A DNA stretch of 7,064 bases from an uncultured Eubacterium sp. (GTDB lineage Bacteria; Bacillota; Clostridia; Oscillospirales; Acutalibacteraceae): NCBI GenBank assembly GCA_910577215.1, contig CAJTMQ010000075.1:1-7064 (forward strand). Reading direction: 5' to 3'. Position numbers and translations under genes: made by a program. The notes below the pieces were generated by a model. That model had not been told where the DNA came from, made no database searches, and saw only the letters and a list, made by a program, of their open reading frames with translations. Shown here piece by piece: positions 1 through 5,924 of this stretch. The first letter of the stretch is position 1, and each line of letters begins with the position of its first letter.

Positions 1-522
1 CATTGAAAGCAGCAGGGAAATCAGTGCTGAAAGTGTGAAAAGCATTGTTTCAAACAGTAAAATCCATATAAAGCTGCCTGAAAAAAGTGATGTAAAAATA
101 GACGAAAGAAGAATGCAAACAGTGTTCATAATTCCGTATATCACAAGTCTTGCCGAAAAAACTGCACTTGCTCTGTACAACATTGAGCTTTCAAGCTCTC
201 TTGTTCCCGAATTGAACTGGCTTAAAATATCAGGCACTGCAAATGCGGAAAGCAACGGAGTAAAAAGACTTATAAGCAGAATGAGCTGAATCTGATTTAA
301 CGCCGCTGCACAAACAGGAACCGTAATCATAAATAACAGGCACATCACGGGATACAGCGGTTTGATGTAGTGGAGCTGATTCAGAATAAATTCTTTAATA
401 CTCATTGGAACAAAATGTGTTTCTGCCGCAGAAGCGGACATTTCAATGGCTTTTTTCTTTGCCTTTTCATCAATTTCAATTTTATAAGACGCAAGGTGTT
501 TTTGTAATTCTTTATCTGTCAT
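1..522 (-). CDS. Multi-pass membrane protein, ECF sigma partner (partial, C-terminus missing)
   Basis: An open frame starts at ATG 522-520 and stays open for 174 codons to the window edge, so the C-terminus is not seen. The ATG sits 7 nt after a GGAG (530-533). The first ~50 residues are charged and cytosolic-looking (starts MTDKELQKHL). They are followed by about four hydrophobic segments, near residues 56-74, 78-97, 122-143 and 148-174. A loop at about residues 104-118 (SGTRELESS) separates the two hairpin pairs. The start overlaps the end of the sigma-factor gene by 11 bp, so the two are translationally coupled. Such an arrangement is common for ECF sigma factors and a membrane-bound regulator, so an anti-sigma or sensor role is plausible. 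This is inferred from position and topology only; I see no classical zinc-binding anti-sigma motif in the visible part. An unrelated membrane protein of the same operon is the alternative. Confidence 0.8.
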   Translation of the reverse strand, partial: MTDKELQKHLASYKIEIDEKAKKKAIEMSASAAETHFVPMSIKEFILNQLHYIKPLYPVMCLLFMITVPVCAAALNQIQLILLISLFTPLLSAFAVPDILSQFNSGTRELESSMLYRASAVFSARLVIYGIMNTVCILLSSIFTSLFSGSFIWILLFETMLFTLSALISLLLSM

Positions 523-1036
523 TTTCCCACTCCTTTGCAAAAGATTTTTTTGCCCTGCCGAGTCTTGTTTTTATCGTTGTAACAGGCAGGGAAAGGCAGG
601 AGGCTATTTCACGCGGTTTCATATTGTGATAATACCGAAGAATAAGCACATCCTTTTGATTTTGGGGAAGAGAAGAAAGAATACTTGTTACTTTTCTGCC
701 TTCCTCGTCTGCTTCAACGGTTTGCTGAGGGTCTTTTGTGTAATTCTCAGCAGAATTCGGCAGGGCATCAAGCGGAAGAGAAGCCTTTGTTTGCCTGTAA
801 TAATCATTGCAGCAGTTAATTGCAATTTTAAAAAGGTAAGCGCGCATATTGCCTTTTTCCCTATAGGTATTAACTGAACGAGCAAATTTTATAAAGGCAT
901 TCTGGCATATATCCTTTGCATCATCCTCGTTGCCGCAGCGTCTGCAAATAAAGATATATATTTCATCGTAATGCTTTTGTGCGGCGGCTTCTATAAACTC
1001 TTTGCCTGCTTCGGATATTTTTTTATTTATTGCCAA
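512..1036 (-). CDS. ECF-type RNA polymerase sigma factor (sigma-70 family)
   Basis: A 174-residue protein of typical ECF length that redirects RNA polymerase to a small regulon. Region 2 spans about residues 22-83, including the core-binding/-10 part (EDDAKDICQNAFIKFARS, then MRAYLFKIAINCCNDYYRQ). A variable acidic linker follows at about 84-114. Region 4, at about 115-166, contains SLPQNQKDVLILRYYHNM and a helix-turn-helix around 140-160 (PREIASCLSLPVTTIKTRL), which reads the -35 element. Region 3 is absent, as expected for ECF. The start is a TTG at 1036-1034, chosen because AAGGGGTGAG lies just upstream (1042-1051) and no in-frame ATG precedes region 2. The stop overlaps the downstream membrane-protein gene by 11 bp. 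A terminator upstream separates it from the peptidase gene, so it needs its own promoter. The stimulus and regulon cannot be told from the sequence. Confidence 0.93.
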   Translation of the reverse strand: MAINKKISEAGKEFIEAAAQKHYDEIYIFICRRCGNEDDAKDICQNAFIKFARSVNTYREKGNMRAYLFKIAINCCNDYYRQTKASLPLDALPNSAENYTKDPQQTVEADEEGRKVTSILSSLPQNQKDVLILRYYHNMKPREIASCLSLPVTTIKTRLGRAKKSFAKEWENDR

Positions 1037-1041
1037 CTTCT

Positions 1042-1051
1042 CTCACCCCTT
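1042..1051 (-). promoter_or_regulatory. Ribosome binding site fixing the TTG start of the sigma factor
   Basis: On the minus strand AAGGGGTGAG ends 5 nt before the TTG at 1036. It is the only good Shine-Dalgarno match near the N-terminus, so it supports the rare start codon. Confidence 0.6.
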
Positions 1052-1059
1052 TCACTTAT

Positions 1060-1088
1060 ATAACGCAGGTTTTCTGAAAAAGTATTCA
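1060..1088 (-). promoter_or_regulatory. Candidate promoter for the sigma operon, possibly autoregulatory
   Basis: On the minus strand TGAATAC (1082-1088) is separated by 16 nt from CGTTAT (1060-1065). This resembles the TGAAAC / CGT-type -35 and -10 elements used by many Firmicutes ECF sigma factors, with imperfect matches. Transcription from it would begin around 1053, giving a very short leader that still carries the ribosome binding site. It lies between the peptidase terminator and the sigma start, where a promoter is needed. The match is weak and based on two short boxes. Confidence 0.3.
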
Positions 1089-1095
1089 CTTTTTG

Positions 1096-1126
1096 CAAAA
1101 AAAGTCTCCCTGTTTTTAGGGAGACT
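1096..1126 (-). terminator. Intrinsic terminator after the M18 peptidase gene
   Basis: A perfect 9-bp stem, AGTCTCCCT paired with AGGGAGACT (1118-1126 and 1103-1111), closes a 6-nt loop. On the minus strand it is followed directly by a run of T (1096-1103). It lies 37 nt past the peptidase stop codon and ends the minus-strand group that begins upstream. Confidence 0.88.
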
Positions 1127-1134
1127 GATTTGCA

Positions 1135-1155
1135 CGGCACGGTTCTCCCGTACCG
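1135..1155 (-). other. Second hairpin between peptidase stop and terminator
   Basis: An 8-bp stem with a 5-nt loop: CGGTACGG at 1148-1155 pairs with CCGTGCCG at 1135-1142, using one G-U pair that exists only in the minus-strand transcript. It begins 7 nt after the peptidase stop and has no T-run of its own. It may protect the mRNA 3' end or assist the terminator. Confidence 0.45.
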
Positions 1156-1162
1156 CAGAGTA

Positions 1163-2566
1163 TTATTTTGTAAAGAATGTTAAGAATGCTTTATATGCCA
1201 TATAAACATCAATTTTGCTTACTATTTCATAAGGCGCATGCATGGAAAGAACAGGCACACCAACATCTATAGTATCAATATCAAGGTTTGCAACATACAT
1301 TGCAACGGTTCCGCCGCCGCCTGCATCAACCTTGCCAAGCTCACCGCTCTGCCATAAAACATCATTGCTTTCAAGAAGTGATTTAACCCAGCTTACAAAT
1401 TCTGCGCTTGCATCACTTGTGCCGGCCTTGCCTCTTGAGCCTGTGTATTTTGTTACGCAAACACCGCCGTTGATGATGCTTGTATTGTTTTTCTCAAAGG
1501 CAGATGCCCAGGTTGGGTCATAAGCAGCATTAACATCGGCTGAAAGGCATTTGCTGTTTCTCATAACATCTCTGCCTTCAAAGCCTTCAAGACGAGCCAA
1601 ATCCTCAATAAAATATTTCATATAGCTTGAGTTAAGACCTGTGTTGCCGTCGCTTCCAACCTCTTCCTTATCGGTGAGCACGGTGATTGCTGTGTACTCA
1701 GGTGCTTCGTCAATGTTAAGGATAGCTTCAAAGGCGGGGTAAGCACAAACTCTGTCATCGTGACCGTAGCCGCCTATGAGACTTCTGTCAAAGCCGACAT
1801 CGTCAACGGTAAAGGCAGGTACAAGCTCTAATTCCGCAGATGTGAAATCGCGCTCAACAATGCCGTATTTTTCATAAAGCAGGTTAAGGATATTAAGCTT
1901 AACCTTTTCACTTTCCTTGTCATCCTTAAACGGACGTGAGCCGATAACAACGTTAAGCTCTTCGCCCTTGATAAGCTCGTTCGGTTTTCTTGTGTACTGC
2001 TCGATAGCAAGGTGAGGAAGAATATCTGTTATACAGAATTTAGGCTCGCCTGCTTTTTCACCGATGCAGATATCCACAAAGCTTCCGTCATTCTTGCAGA
2101 TTCTTCCGTGAAGCGAAAGCGGAATGGCCGCCCACTGATATTTTTTTATTCCGCCGTAGTAATGCGTTTTGAAATAAGCAATAGAGCCATCCTCATAAAC
2201 AGGGCACTGCTTAAGGTCAACCCTTGGTGAATCAATATGAGCGGCAGAAATTCTTACACCCTCATTAATTGGTTTTTTGCCCTTAACGCAAAGCATAATT
2301 GCCTTGCCTCTGTTCATAACATAAACCTTTTCTCCTGCTTTAAGCGGATCGCCGAAAGCGTTAAACGGCTTGAAGCCTGCAAGAGCAGCAGTTTCCTCTG
2401 CCCATTTTGAAACCTCACGCTCGGTTTTGCAGTTATATAAGAAGGCTTTATATCCCTCACAGAATTCGTCACAGACCTTAAGCTCTTCTGCACTTAATAC
2501 ATCTGTGCCGTTTTCTTTTTTGTAAAAAAGCTTTTCCTTAAGTTCTTTTGCTGTTGTTTCGCTCAT
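1163..2566 (-). CDS. M18 family (aspartyl-type) aminopeptidase
   Basis: A 467-residue cytosolic zinc exopeptidase that removes N-terminal residues from peptides; the M18 family prefers acidic residues and forms large dodecameric shells. All expected co-catalytic residues can be placed: H110 and D112 in SAAHIDSPRVDLK, the metal-bridging Asp at 270-271 (GHDDR), catalytic E301 and ligand E302 in DKEEVGSDGNTGL, D344 in LSADVNAAYDP, and H443 in SMHAPYEIVS. Length is normal and there is no signal peptide. The ATG at 2566-2564 follows a strong TTGGAGGAAA. It overlaps the stop of the upstream tsaC-coaE gene as ATGA, so the two genes are probably translationally coupled. A terminator lies just downstream. 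Exact substrate preference within M18 cannot be read from the sequence. Its role beside tRNA-modification genes is probably only peptide recycling. Confidence 0.95.
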   Translation of the reverse strand: MSETTAKELKEKLFYKKENGTDVLSAEELKVCDEFCEGYKAFLYNCKTEREVSKWAEETAALAGFKPFNAFGDPLKAGEKVYVMNRGKAIMLCVKGKKPINEGVRISAAHIDSPRVDLKQCPVYEDGSIAYFKTHYYGGIKKYQWAAIPLSLHGRICKNDGSFVDICIGEKAGEPKFCITDILPHLAIEQYTRKPNELIKGEELNVVIGSRPFKDDKESEKVKLNILNLLYEKYGIVERDFTSAELELVPAFTVDDVGFDRSLIGGYGHDDRVCAYPAFEAILNIDEAPEYTAITVLTDKEEVGSDGNTGLNSSYMKYFIEDLARLEGFEGRDVMRNSKCLSADVNAAYDPTWASAFEKNNTSIINGGVCVTKYTGSRGKAGTSDASAEFVSWVKSLLESNDVLWQSGELGKVDAGGGGTVAMYVANLDIDTIDVGVPVLSMHAPYEIVSKIDVYMAYKAFLTFFTK

Positions 2567-4131
2567 AGTATTTCCTCCAATATTTTATTGATTTGATTTT
2601 CTATATCTCTGCCGTCATTTATAACGGTAAAATCTGAATTTATTTTGTAGAATTCCTCGTGGTTCTGTGCATTCATTCTTGCCAATGCCTGTTCTTTTGT
2701 GATTGTGTCACGCTTCATAATGCGGTTTAATCGGATTTCCTTAGGTGCAAGAACAGCAATGCTTTTGTAACACATTTCGTTTCCCCTGCATTCAAATAAA
2801 AGAGGGGCATCAAGCACGCTTGGAAAAACAGAGTCCTTTTTGCAAAGCTCTAAAATTGCGGGGTGAAGAATGGAATTAAGCTTTTCGGTGCTTTCGGGAG
2901 AGGAAAAAGCCCTGTCGGCAAGAAGCGGCCTGTTTAAAATTCCGTTTTCTATTATATCATTGCCGAATTGTTCAGCTAAAATCGTAAGATATGGTGAATT
3001 TTTTTCGCAAATTTTTCGGGAATAAATATCTGTATCAAGCACATGGAATCCGAGGGACCGGAGATAAGTGCCTATGTATCCCTTTCCGGCACCTGTCTGT
3101 CCTGTTAAACCGATTATAAAAGGTTTTTCAAGGTCTATTATGCAAAAAGCGGCAGCGCGGATAAGTCTGTTATAAACTGCCATACCTACTCCGTTTTTAT
3201 GCGGAATTCTTGCATAAACCTTTTTTGCTCCCATTTCATCAAGCTGCCTTAAAGCGTCAAATAATTCCCTTGCCTGTGAGCAGTCGTCGCTTTCTTTTCC
3301 GAAAGTAATCTTCGGAATTGTTATATTATCCTCCTCAAAGCAAAGAGCAAAGGCATCTTTTTTTGAATTAACAAAGGCTTCGTATTTTTCCTTTGAAGCG
3401 TTAACAAGCAGTACCCTTGCTTTCGGTGCATAGTGCTTGTATTTCATTCCGGGAGAAGCCGCAACCTCATTTTGCTCCATACCCTCAAGCACCGCTTTTG
3501 CAACTTCAACCTTGCCTATAACTTTTTCAAGCATTTCCTTTGTTATTGCGCCCGGTCTTAAAATTGTCGGTATTTCGGTCGCAAGTGTTATAACGGTTGA
3601 TTCAACACCGAAATCGCAGTCCTCACCGCAGATAATGGCATCAATTTTTCCGTTCATATCATCAATAACGTGCTTTGCCTTTGTGGGGCTCGGCAAGCCG
3701 CTTGTGTTTGCACTTGGTGCGGCAATCGGCGTTCCGGCGGCTCTTATCAGTGCACGTGCCGTTTCATTCTGCGGCATACGTACTGCAACGGTATCAAGTC
3801 CGCCGCTGACCGTGCTGCCTATCCTTTCGCTTTTCGGCAGAATGATTGTCAGCGGAGCGGGAAAGAATTTATCAATCAAAGCCTTTGCGACAGGCGTAAC
3901 CTCTTTTACAAGGGGAATGATATCCTCTTTTTCCGCTATGTGAACAATCAGCGGATTGTCACTCGGTCTGCCTTTTGCAATGTAAATTTTTTTTACCGCT
4001 TCCTCATTCAGTGCATCTGCTCCCAAGCCGTAAACGGTTTCCGTAGGAAACGCAACCAGACCGCCGCCTTCTATAATTTCACCTGCAAGGGCAATGTCAT
4101 ATTCACTTGTAGATAAAATTTTAGTTTCCAT
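2563..4131 (-). CDS. tsaC-coaE: Fused threonylcarbamoyl-AMP synthase (Sua5 type) and dephospho-CoA kinase
   Basis: One continuous frame of 522 residues encodes two complete enzymes. Residues 1-335 are Sua5-type TsaC, which makes threonylcarbamoyl-AMP from threonine, bicarbonate and ATP for tRNA t6A37. The YrdC domain shows FPTETVYGLG (28-37), KGRPSDNPLIVHI (53-65), PSANTSG (139-145), ESTV (177-180) and RPG (192-194). The Sua5 linker SPGMKYKHYAP is at 226-236, and the domain's conserved tail ends near AAAFCIIDL. Residues 337-522 are CoaE, which phosphorylates dephospho-CoA in the last step of CoA synthesis: P-loop GLTGQTGAGKG (341-351), DTD (366-368), HP (423-424) and DAPLLFE (441-447). Almost no linker separates them. 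The ATG at 4131 is preferred over a TTG at 4212, because the extra 27 codons lie inside a palindromic repeat and do not resemble the family. The ribosome site (AGAAAGG, 12 nt away) is weak. The 3' end overlaps the peptidase start by 4 bp. Confidence 0.93.
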   Translation of the reverse strand: METKILSTSEYDIALAGEIIEGGGLVAFPTETVYGLGADALNEEAVKKIYIAKGRPSDNPLIVHIAEKEDIIPLVKEVTPVAKALIDKFFPAPLTIILPKSERIGSTVSGGLDTVAVRMPQNETARALIRAAGTPIAAPSANTSGLPSPTKAKHVIDDMNGKIDAIICGEDCDFGVESTVITLATEIPTILRPGAITKEMLEKVIGKVEVAKAVLEGMEQNEVAASPGMKYKHYAPKARVLLVNASKEKYEAFVNSKKDAFALCFEEDNITIPKITFGKESDDCSQARELFDALRQLDEMGAKKVYARIPHKNGVGMAVYNRLIRAAAFCIIDLEKPFIIGLTGQTGAGKGYIGTYLRSLGFHVLDTDIYSRKICEKNSPYLTILAEQFGNDIIENGILNRPLLADRAFSSPESTEKLNSILHPAILELCKKDSVFPSVLDAPLLFECRGNEMCYKSIAVLAPKEIRLNRIMKRDTITKEQALARMNAQNHEEFYKINSDFTVINDGRDIENQINKILEEIL

Positions 4132-4141
4132 ATAAATCAAA

Positions 4142-4255
4142 AACCTTTCTGCATCCCTTGTTAAGGGGATGTAGTGCACTTTTGTGCAGATGGAGGGATT
4201 CCTTTCAATCAATAATCCTCTGCGTCTTCCTTTAACAAGAGAGGCTAAGATTATG
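4142..4255. repeat. Pair of inverted, degenerate palindromic repeats in the tsaC-coaE leader
   Basis: Unit A (about 4142-4200) holds two hairpins: CATCCCTT with AAGGGGATG (4152-4159 and 4163-4171, one bulged G) and TGCAC-TTTT-GTGCA (4175-4188). ATCCCT (4153-4158) can alternatively pair with AGGGAT (4194-4199). Unit B (about 4213-4255) reads in the opposite direction and shares the AATCC...CTTTAACAAG...GGC pattern with the reverse complement of unit A, but lacks the central hairpin. The two meet at GGATT / AATCC around 4197-4217. The layout resembles the small palindromic interspersed repeats (AATCCCTCC...AAGGGAGG type) that I recall from gut Clostridia. The family assignment is from memory. 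The element supplies the leader and the weak ribosome site of tsaC-coaE. Confidence 0.55.
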
Positions 4256-4565
4256 GTATTAATATATCTTTACATAAAAAAGAGAATAAATCATTTTCAG
4301 ATTCTTTTTTTCCATTTATCTATAAGATACAGATTGGATGTCAAAACAAACGCAAAATAGATTATCTATATTGCTTAATTTTAAATCCTTAACATTTTTT
4401 AAAAAATTGTAAATTCATCTGATTCATCCCATAAAACAGATTCACAGAGGCTAATACATAGATCAAAATCAAACCATTCTTCTCCAAAAACATTTCTTGA
4501 TATGTTTTTGAATTGGATATATTGATAATTTTTTGCAGCTTATATATTTTATCTATTATTTCCAT
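4251..4565 (-). pseudogene. Small hypothetical gene broken by three -1 frameshifts
   Basis: An ATG at 4565-4563 has an excellent ribosome site (AAGGTG, 4571-4576, 5 nt spacing) 38 bp after prfA. The start frame gives MEIIDKIYKLQK. At a run of six A (4529-4534) the protein-like reading moves one frame and continues through NVFGEEWFDFDLCISLCESV and LWDESDEFTIF. At a T6A6 run (4395-4406) it moves again to LKNVKDLKLSNIDNLFCVC. Near 4316-4325 it moves a third time to INGKKESENDLFSFLCKDIL, with a stop at 4251. Each shift equals one missing base; restoring three bases gives exactly 105 codons plus stop. The product would be small, acidic and soluble with no signal peptide. I do not recognise the family. 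The alternative is an intact 58-residue ORF in the start frame (4389-4565), which looks less protein-like. Homopolymer sequencing error could explain the first two shifts. GC is visibly lower than in the neighbouring genes, suggesting acquired DNA. Confidence 0.55.
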
Positions 4566-4603
4566 AAAATCACCTTATGAAGCGTTGCTATAAAGGAGTG
4601 GTT

Positions 4604-5677
4604 TTATTCCTCGCTTGCTTTCAGCTTTTCAGCAGTATCAGCAGTGATGAGTGCATCTATAAGTTCATCAAGGTCACCATTGAGCATCTGCTCAATTTTA
4701 TATAATGTAAGGCTGATTCTGTGGTCTGAAATTCTTCCCTGCGGATAGTTGTAGGTGCGGATGCGCTCGCTTCTGTCACCTGTTCCTACCTGTGATTTAC
4801 GCTCGCCTGCAATTTCGGCATCATGCTTTGCTTTTTCTGCATCATAAAGCCTTGAACGAAGTACCTTCATAGCCTTTTCTTTGTTCTTGTGCTGACTGCG
4901 TTCGTCCTGACATTCAACAACCGTGCCTGTAGGCAAATGAGTAATTCTGATAGCAGATGAGGTTTTGTTGATGTGCTGACCGCCCGCACCGCTTGAACGG
5001 AAGGTGTCTATCTGCAAATCCTTTTCATTAAGCTCAAAATCAATATCCTCTGCTTCGGGAAGCACGGCAACGGTAACTGTTGATGTGTGAATTCTTCCCT
5101 GGCTTTCGGTTTCAGGCACACGCTGCACACGGTGAACACCGCTTTCAAATTTGAAACGGCTGTAGGCGCCGTCTCCCTCAACGGAGAAGCTGATTTCCTT
5201 ATAACCGCCCAGGCCTGTTTCATTGGCATTCATAATCTCTGTTTTAAAGCCCTTTGCCTCGGCATACATCGAATACATACGGTAAAGTACACCTGCAAAA
5301 AGTGCACTTTCCTCACCGCCCGCACCGCCGCGGATTTCTATAATAACGTTTCTGTCATCATTAGGGTCACGCGGAAGAAGAAGAATTTTAAGCTCCTCTG
5401 AAATTCGCTCCATATCTTCCTTGCTCTGCTCAAATTCCTCCTTAACCATTTCGGCAAAATCGGAATCCATTCCGCCCTCGTCAAGCATTGCTCTGCTTTC
5501 CTCGTTTGTTTCCTTGGCACTTTTGTATTCACGGAATTTTTCAACAACAGGCGTAAGCTGCTTTAACTCTTTCATCAATTTTGTGTATTGCTCCTGATCT
5601 GTTACCACTTCAGGCAAACACACCATTTCATTCACTTCTTCAAATCTTTTTTCAACTTCTGTTAATTTATCAAACAT
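4604..5677 (-). CDS. prfA: Peptide chain release factor 1 (RF1)
   Basis: A 357-residue class I release factor that recognises UAA and UAG in the ribosomal A site and triggers peptide release. Numbering from the ATG at 5677: an N-terminal helical domain (about 1-100); the core with RGGAGGEESALFAG (116-129); the RF1-type codon-recognition tripeptide PET (188-190, in RVPETESQGRIHTS), as opposed to SPF of RF2; and the catalytic GGQ (232-234, in SSGAGGQHINKTSSAIR). Length is normal and no motif is missing. The ATG is preferred over a GTG at 5686 because the GTG lies inside the ribosome site AAAGGTG, and MFDKL is the usual family start. The gene overlaps the DUF951 stop by 8 bp and is probably co-transcribed with it. 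No strong terminator is visible after its stop, so transcription may continue into tsaC-coaE. prmC, whose product methylates the GGQ glutamine, is not in the window. Confidence 0.97.
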   Translation of the reverse strand: MFDKLTEVEKRFEEVNEMVCLPEVVTDQEQYTKLMKELKQLTPVVEKFREYKSAKETNEESRAMLDEGGMDSDFAEMVKEEFEQSKEDMERISEELKILLLPRDPNDDRNVIIEIRGGAGGEESALFAGVLYRMYSMYAEAKGFKTEIMNANETGLGGYKEISFSVEGDGAYSRFKFESGVHRVQRVPETESQGRIHTSTVTVAVLPEAEDIDFELNEKDLQIDTFRSSGAGGQHINKTSSAIRITHLPTGTVVECQDERSQHKNKEKAMKVLRSRLYDAEKAKHDAEIAGERKSQVGTGDRSERIRTYNYPQGRISDHRISLTLYKIEQMLNGDLDELIDALITADTAEKLKASEE

Positions 5678-5849
5678 TTTTAACACCTTTAATATTTTTT
5701 TCTGCTTTAATTCTCGGCACCATAACTTCGTGCCCGCACTTTGTGCATTTCAGCTTGTAATCAACGCCAAGCCTTAATAGCTCAAATTCGTTGCAGCCGC
5801 ATGGATGCGGCTTTTTCATAATAACAATATCGTGAAGCTGTAAATCCAT
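5670..5849 (-). CDS. DUF951 family small zinc-ribbon-like protein
   Basis: A 59-residue protein matching the DUF951 pattern common in Firmicutes: an N-terminal DLQLHDIVIMKKPHPCG followed by a zinc-ribbon-like core. Four cysteines, C17 and C19 (PCGCN) and C35 and C38 (LKCTKCGH), could bind one zinc ion. The C-terminal tail is basic (PRIKAEKNIKG). The family's function is unknown; the fold and basic tail would fit nucleic-acid or ribosome binding, which is inference. The ATG at 5849 is chosen because AGGTGAG lies 4 nt upstream; a GTG at 5858 sits within that site. The stop overlaps the prfA start by 8 bp (ATGTTTGA), so prfA translation is likely coupled to it. It is the first gene of the operon, behind the promoter at 5884-5912. 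Confidence 0.88.
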   Translation of the reverse strand: MDLQLHDIVIMKKPHPCGCNEFELLRLGVDYKLKCTKCGHEVMVPRIKAEKNIKGVKNV

Positions 5850-5883
5850 ATAACTCACCTGTTAATACTTATTAATATGCTAT

Positions 5884-5912
5884 ATTGTAGCACAATTGCC
5901 ATTTGTTTACAA
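5884..5912 (-). promoter_or_regulatory. Housekeeping promoter for DUF951-prfA
   Basis: On the minus strand TTGTAA (5907-5912), a 17-nt spacer and TACAAT (5884-5889) form a good sigma-A promoter. The -10 is extended by TG (TGCTACAAT). Transcription would start near 5877, giving a leader of about 28 nt before the DUF951 ATG. Confidence 0.75.
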
Positions 5913-5924
5913 CATAATTAAAGT
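5896..5924 (+). promoter_or_regulatory. Candidate promoter for the S1-domain gene
   Basis: TTGCCA (5896-5901), a 17-nt spacer and TAAAGT (5919-5924) give 5/6 and 4/6 matches to the sigma-A boxes, and lead to the gene starting at 5974. It overlaps the opposite-facing promoter of DUF951-prfA, so the two could compete for polymerase. Other AT-rich -10-like boxes nearby (for example CATAAT at 5939-5944) are possible. Confidence 0.35.

Noticed and set aside
35..289. 84-codon plus-strand ORF at the left edge
   Set aside because: It is antisense to the continuous membrane-protein frame on the minus strand, which has a ribosome site and coherent hydrophobic segments.
3437..3943. 168-codon plus-strand ORF opposite tsaC
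   Set aside because: It is antisense to a well-supported YrdC/Sua5 domain, has no convincing ribosome site, and its residue pattern is a mirror of the real gene.
4132..4212. N-terminal 27-codon extension of the tsaC-coaE frame to a TTG start
   Set aside because: The codons lie inside the palindromic repeat, and Sua5 proteins normally start close to the METKILSTSEYD-like region, so the ATG at 4131 was used.
4142..4255. Riboswitch or T-box leader for tsaC-coaE
   Set aside because: The hairpins are palindromic and duplicated in inverted form, with no recognisable T-box or riboswitch core and no terminator T-run.
4389..4565. Intact 58-residue ORF in the start frame of the small broken gene
   Set aside because: It shares the good ribosome site, but its second half looks less protein-like than the neighbouring frame; kept as the alternative reading of the pseudogene.
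5678..5686. GTG start for prfA three codons upstream
   Set aside because: The GTG is part of the AAAGGTG ribosome site; the ATG at 5677 has correct spacing and gives the family's usual MFDKL start.
5850..5858. GTG start for the DUF951 gene
   Set aside because: It sits within the AGGTGAG ribosome site that serves the ATG at 5849.
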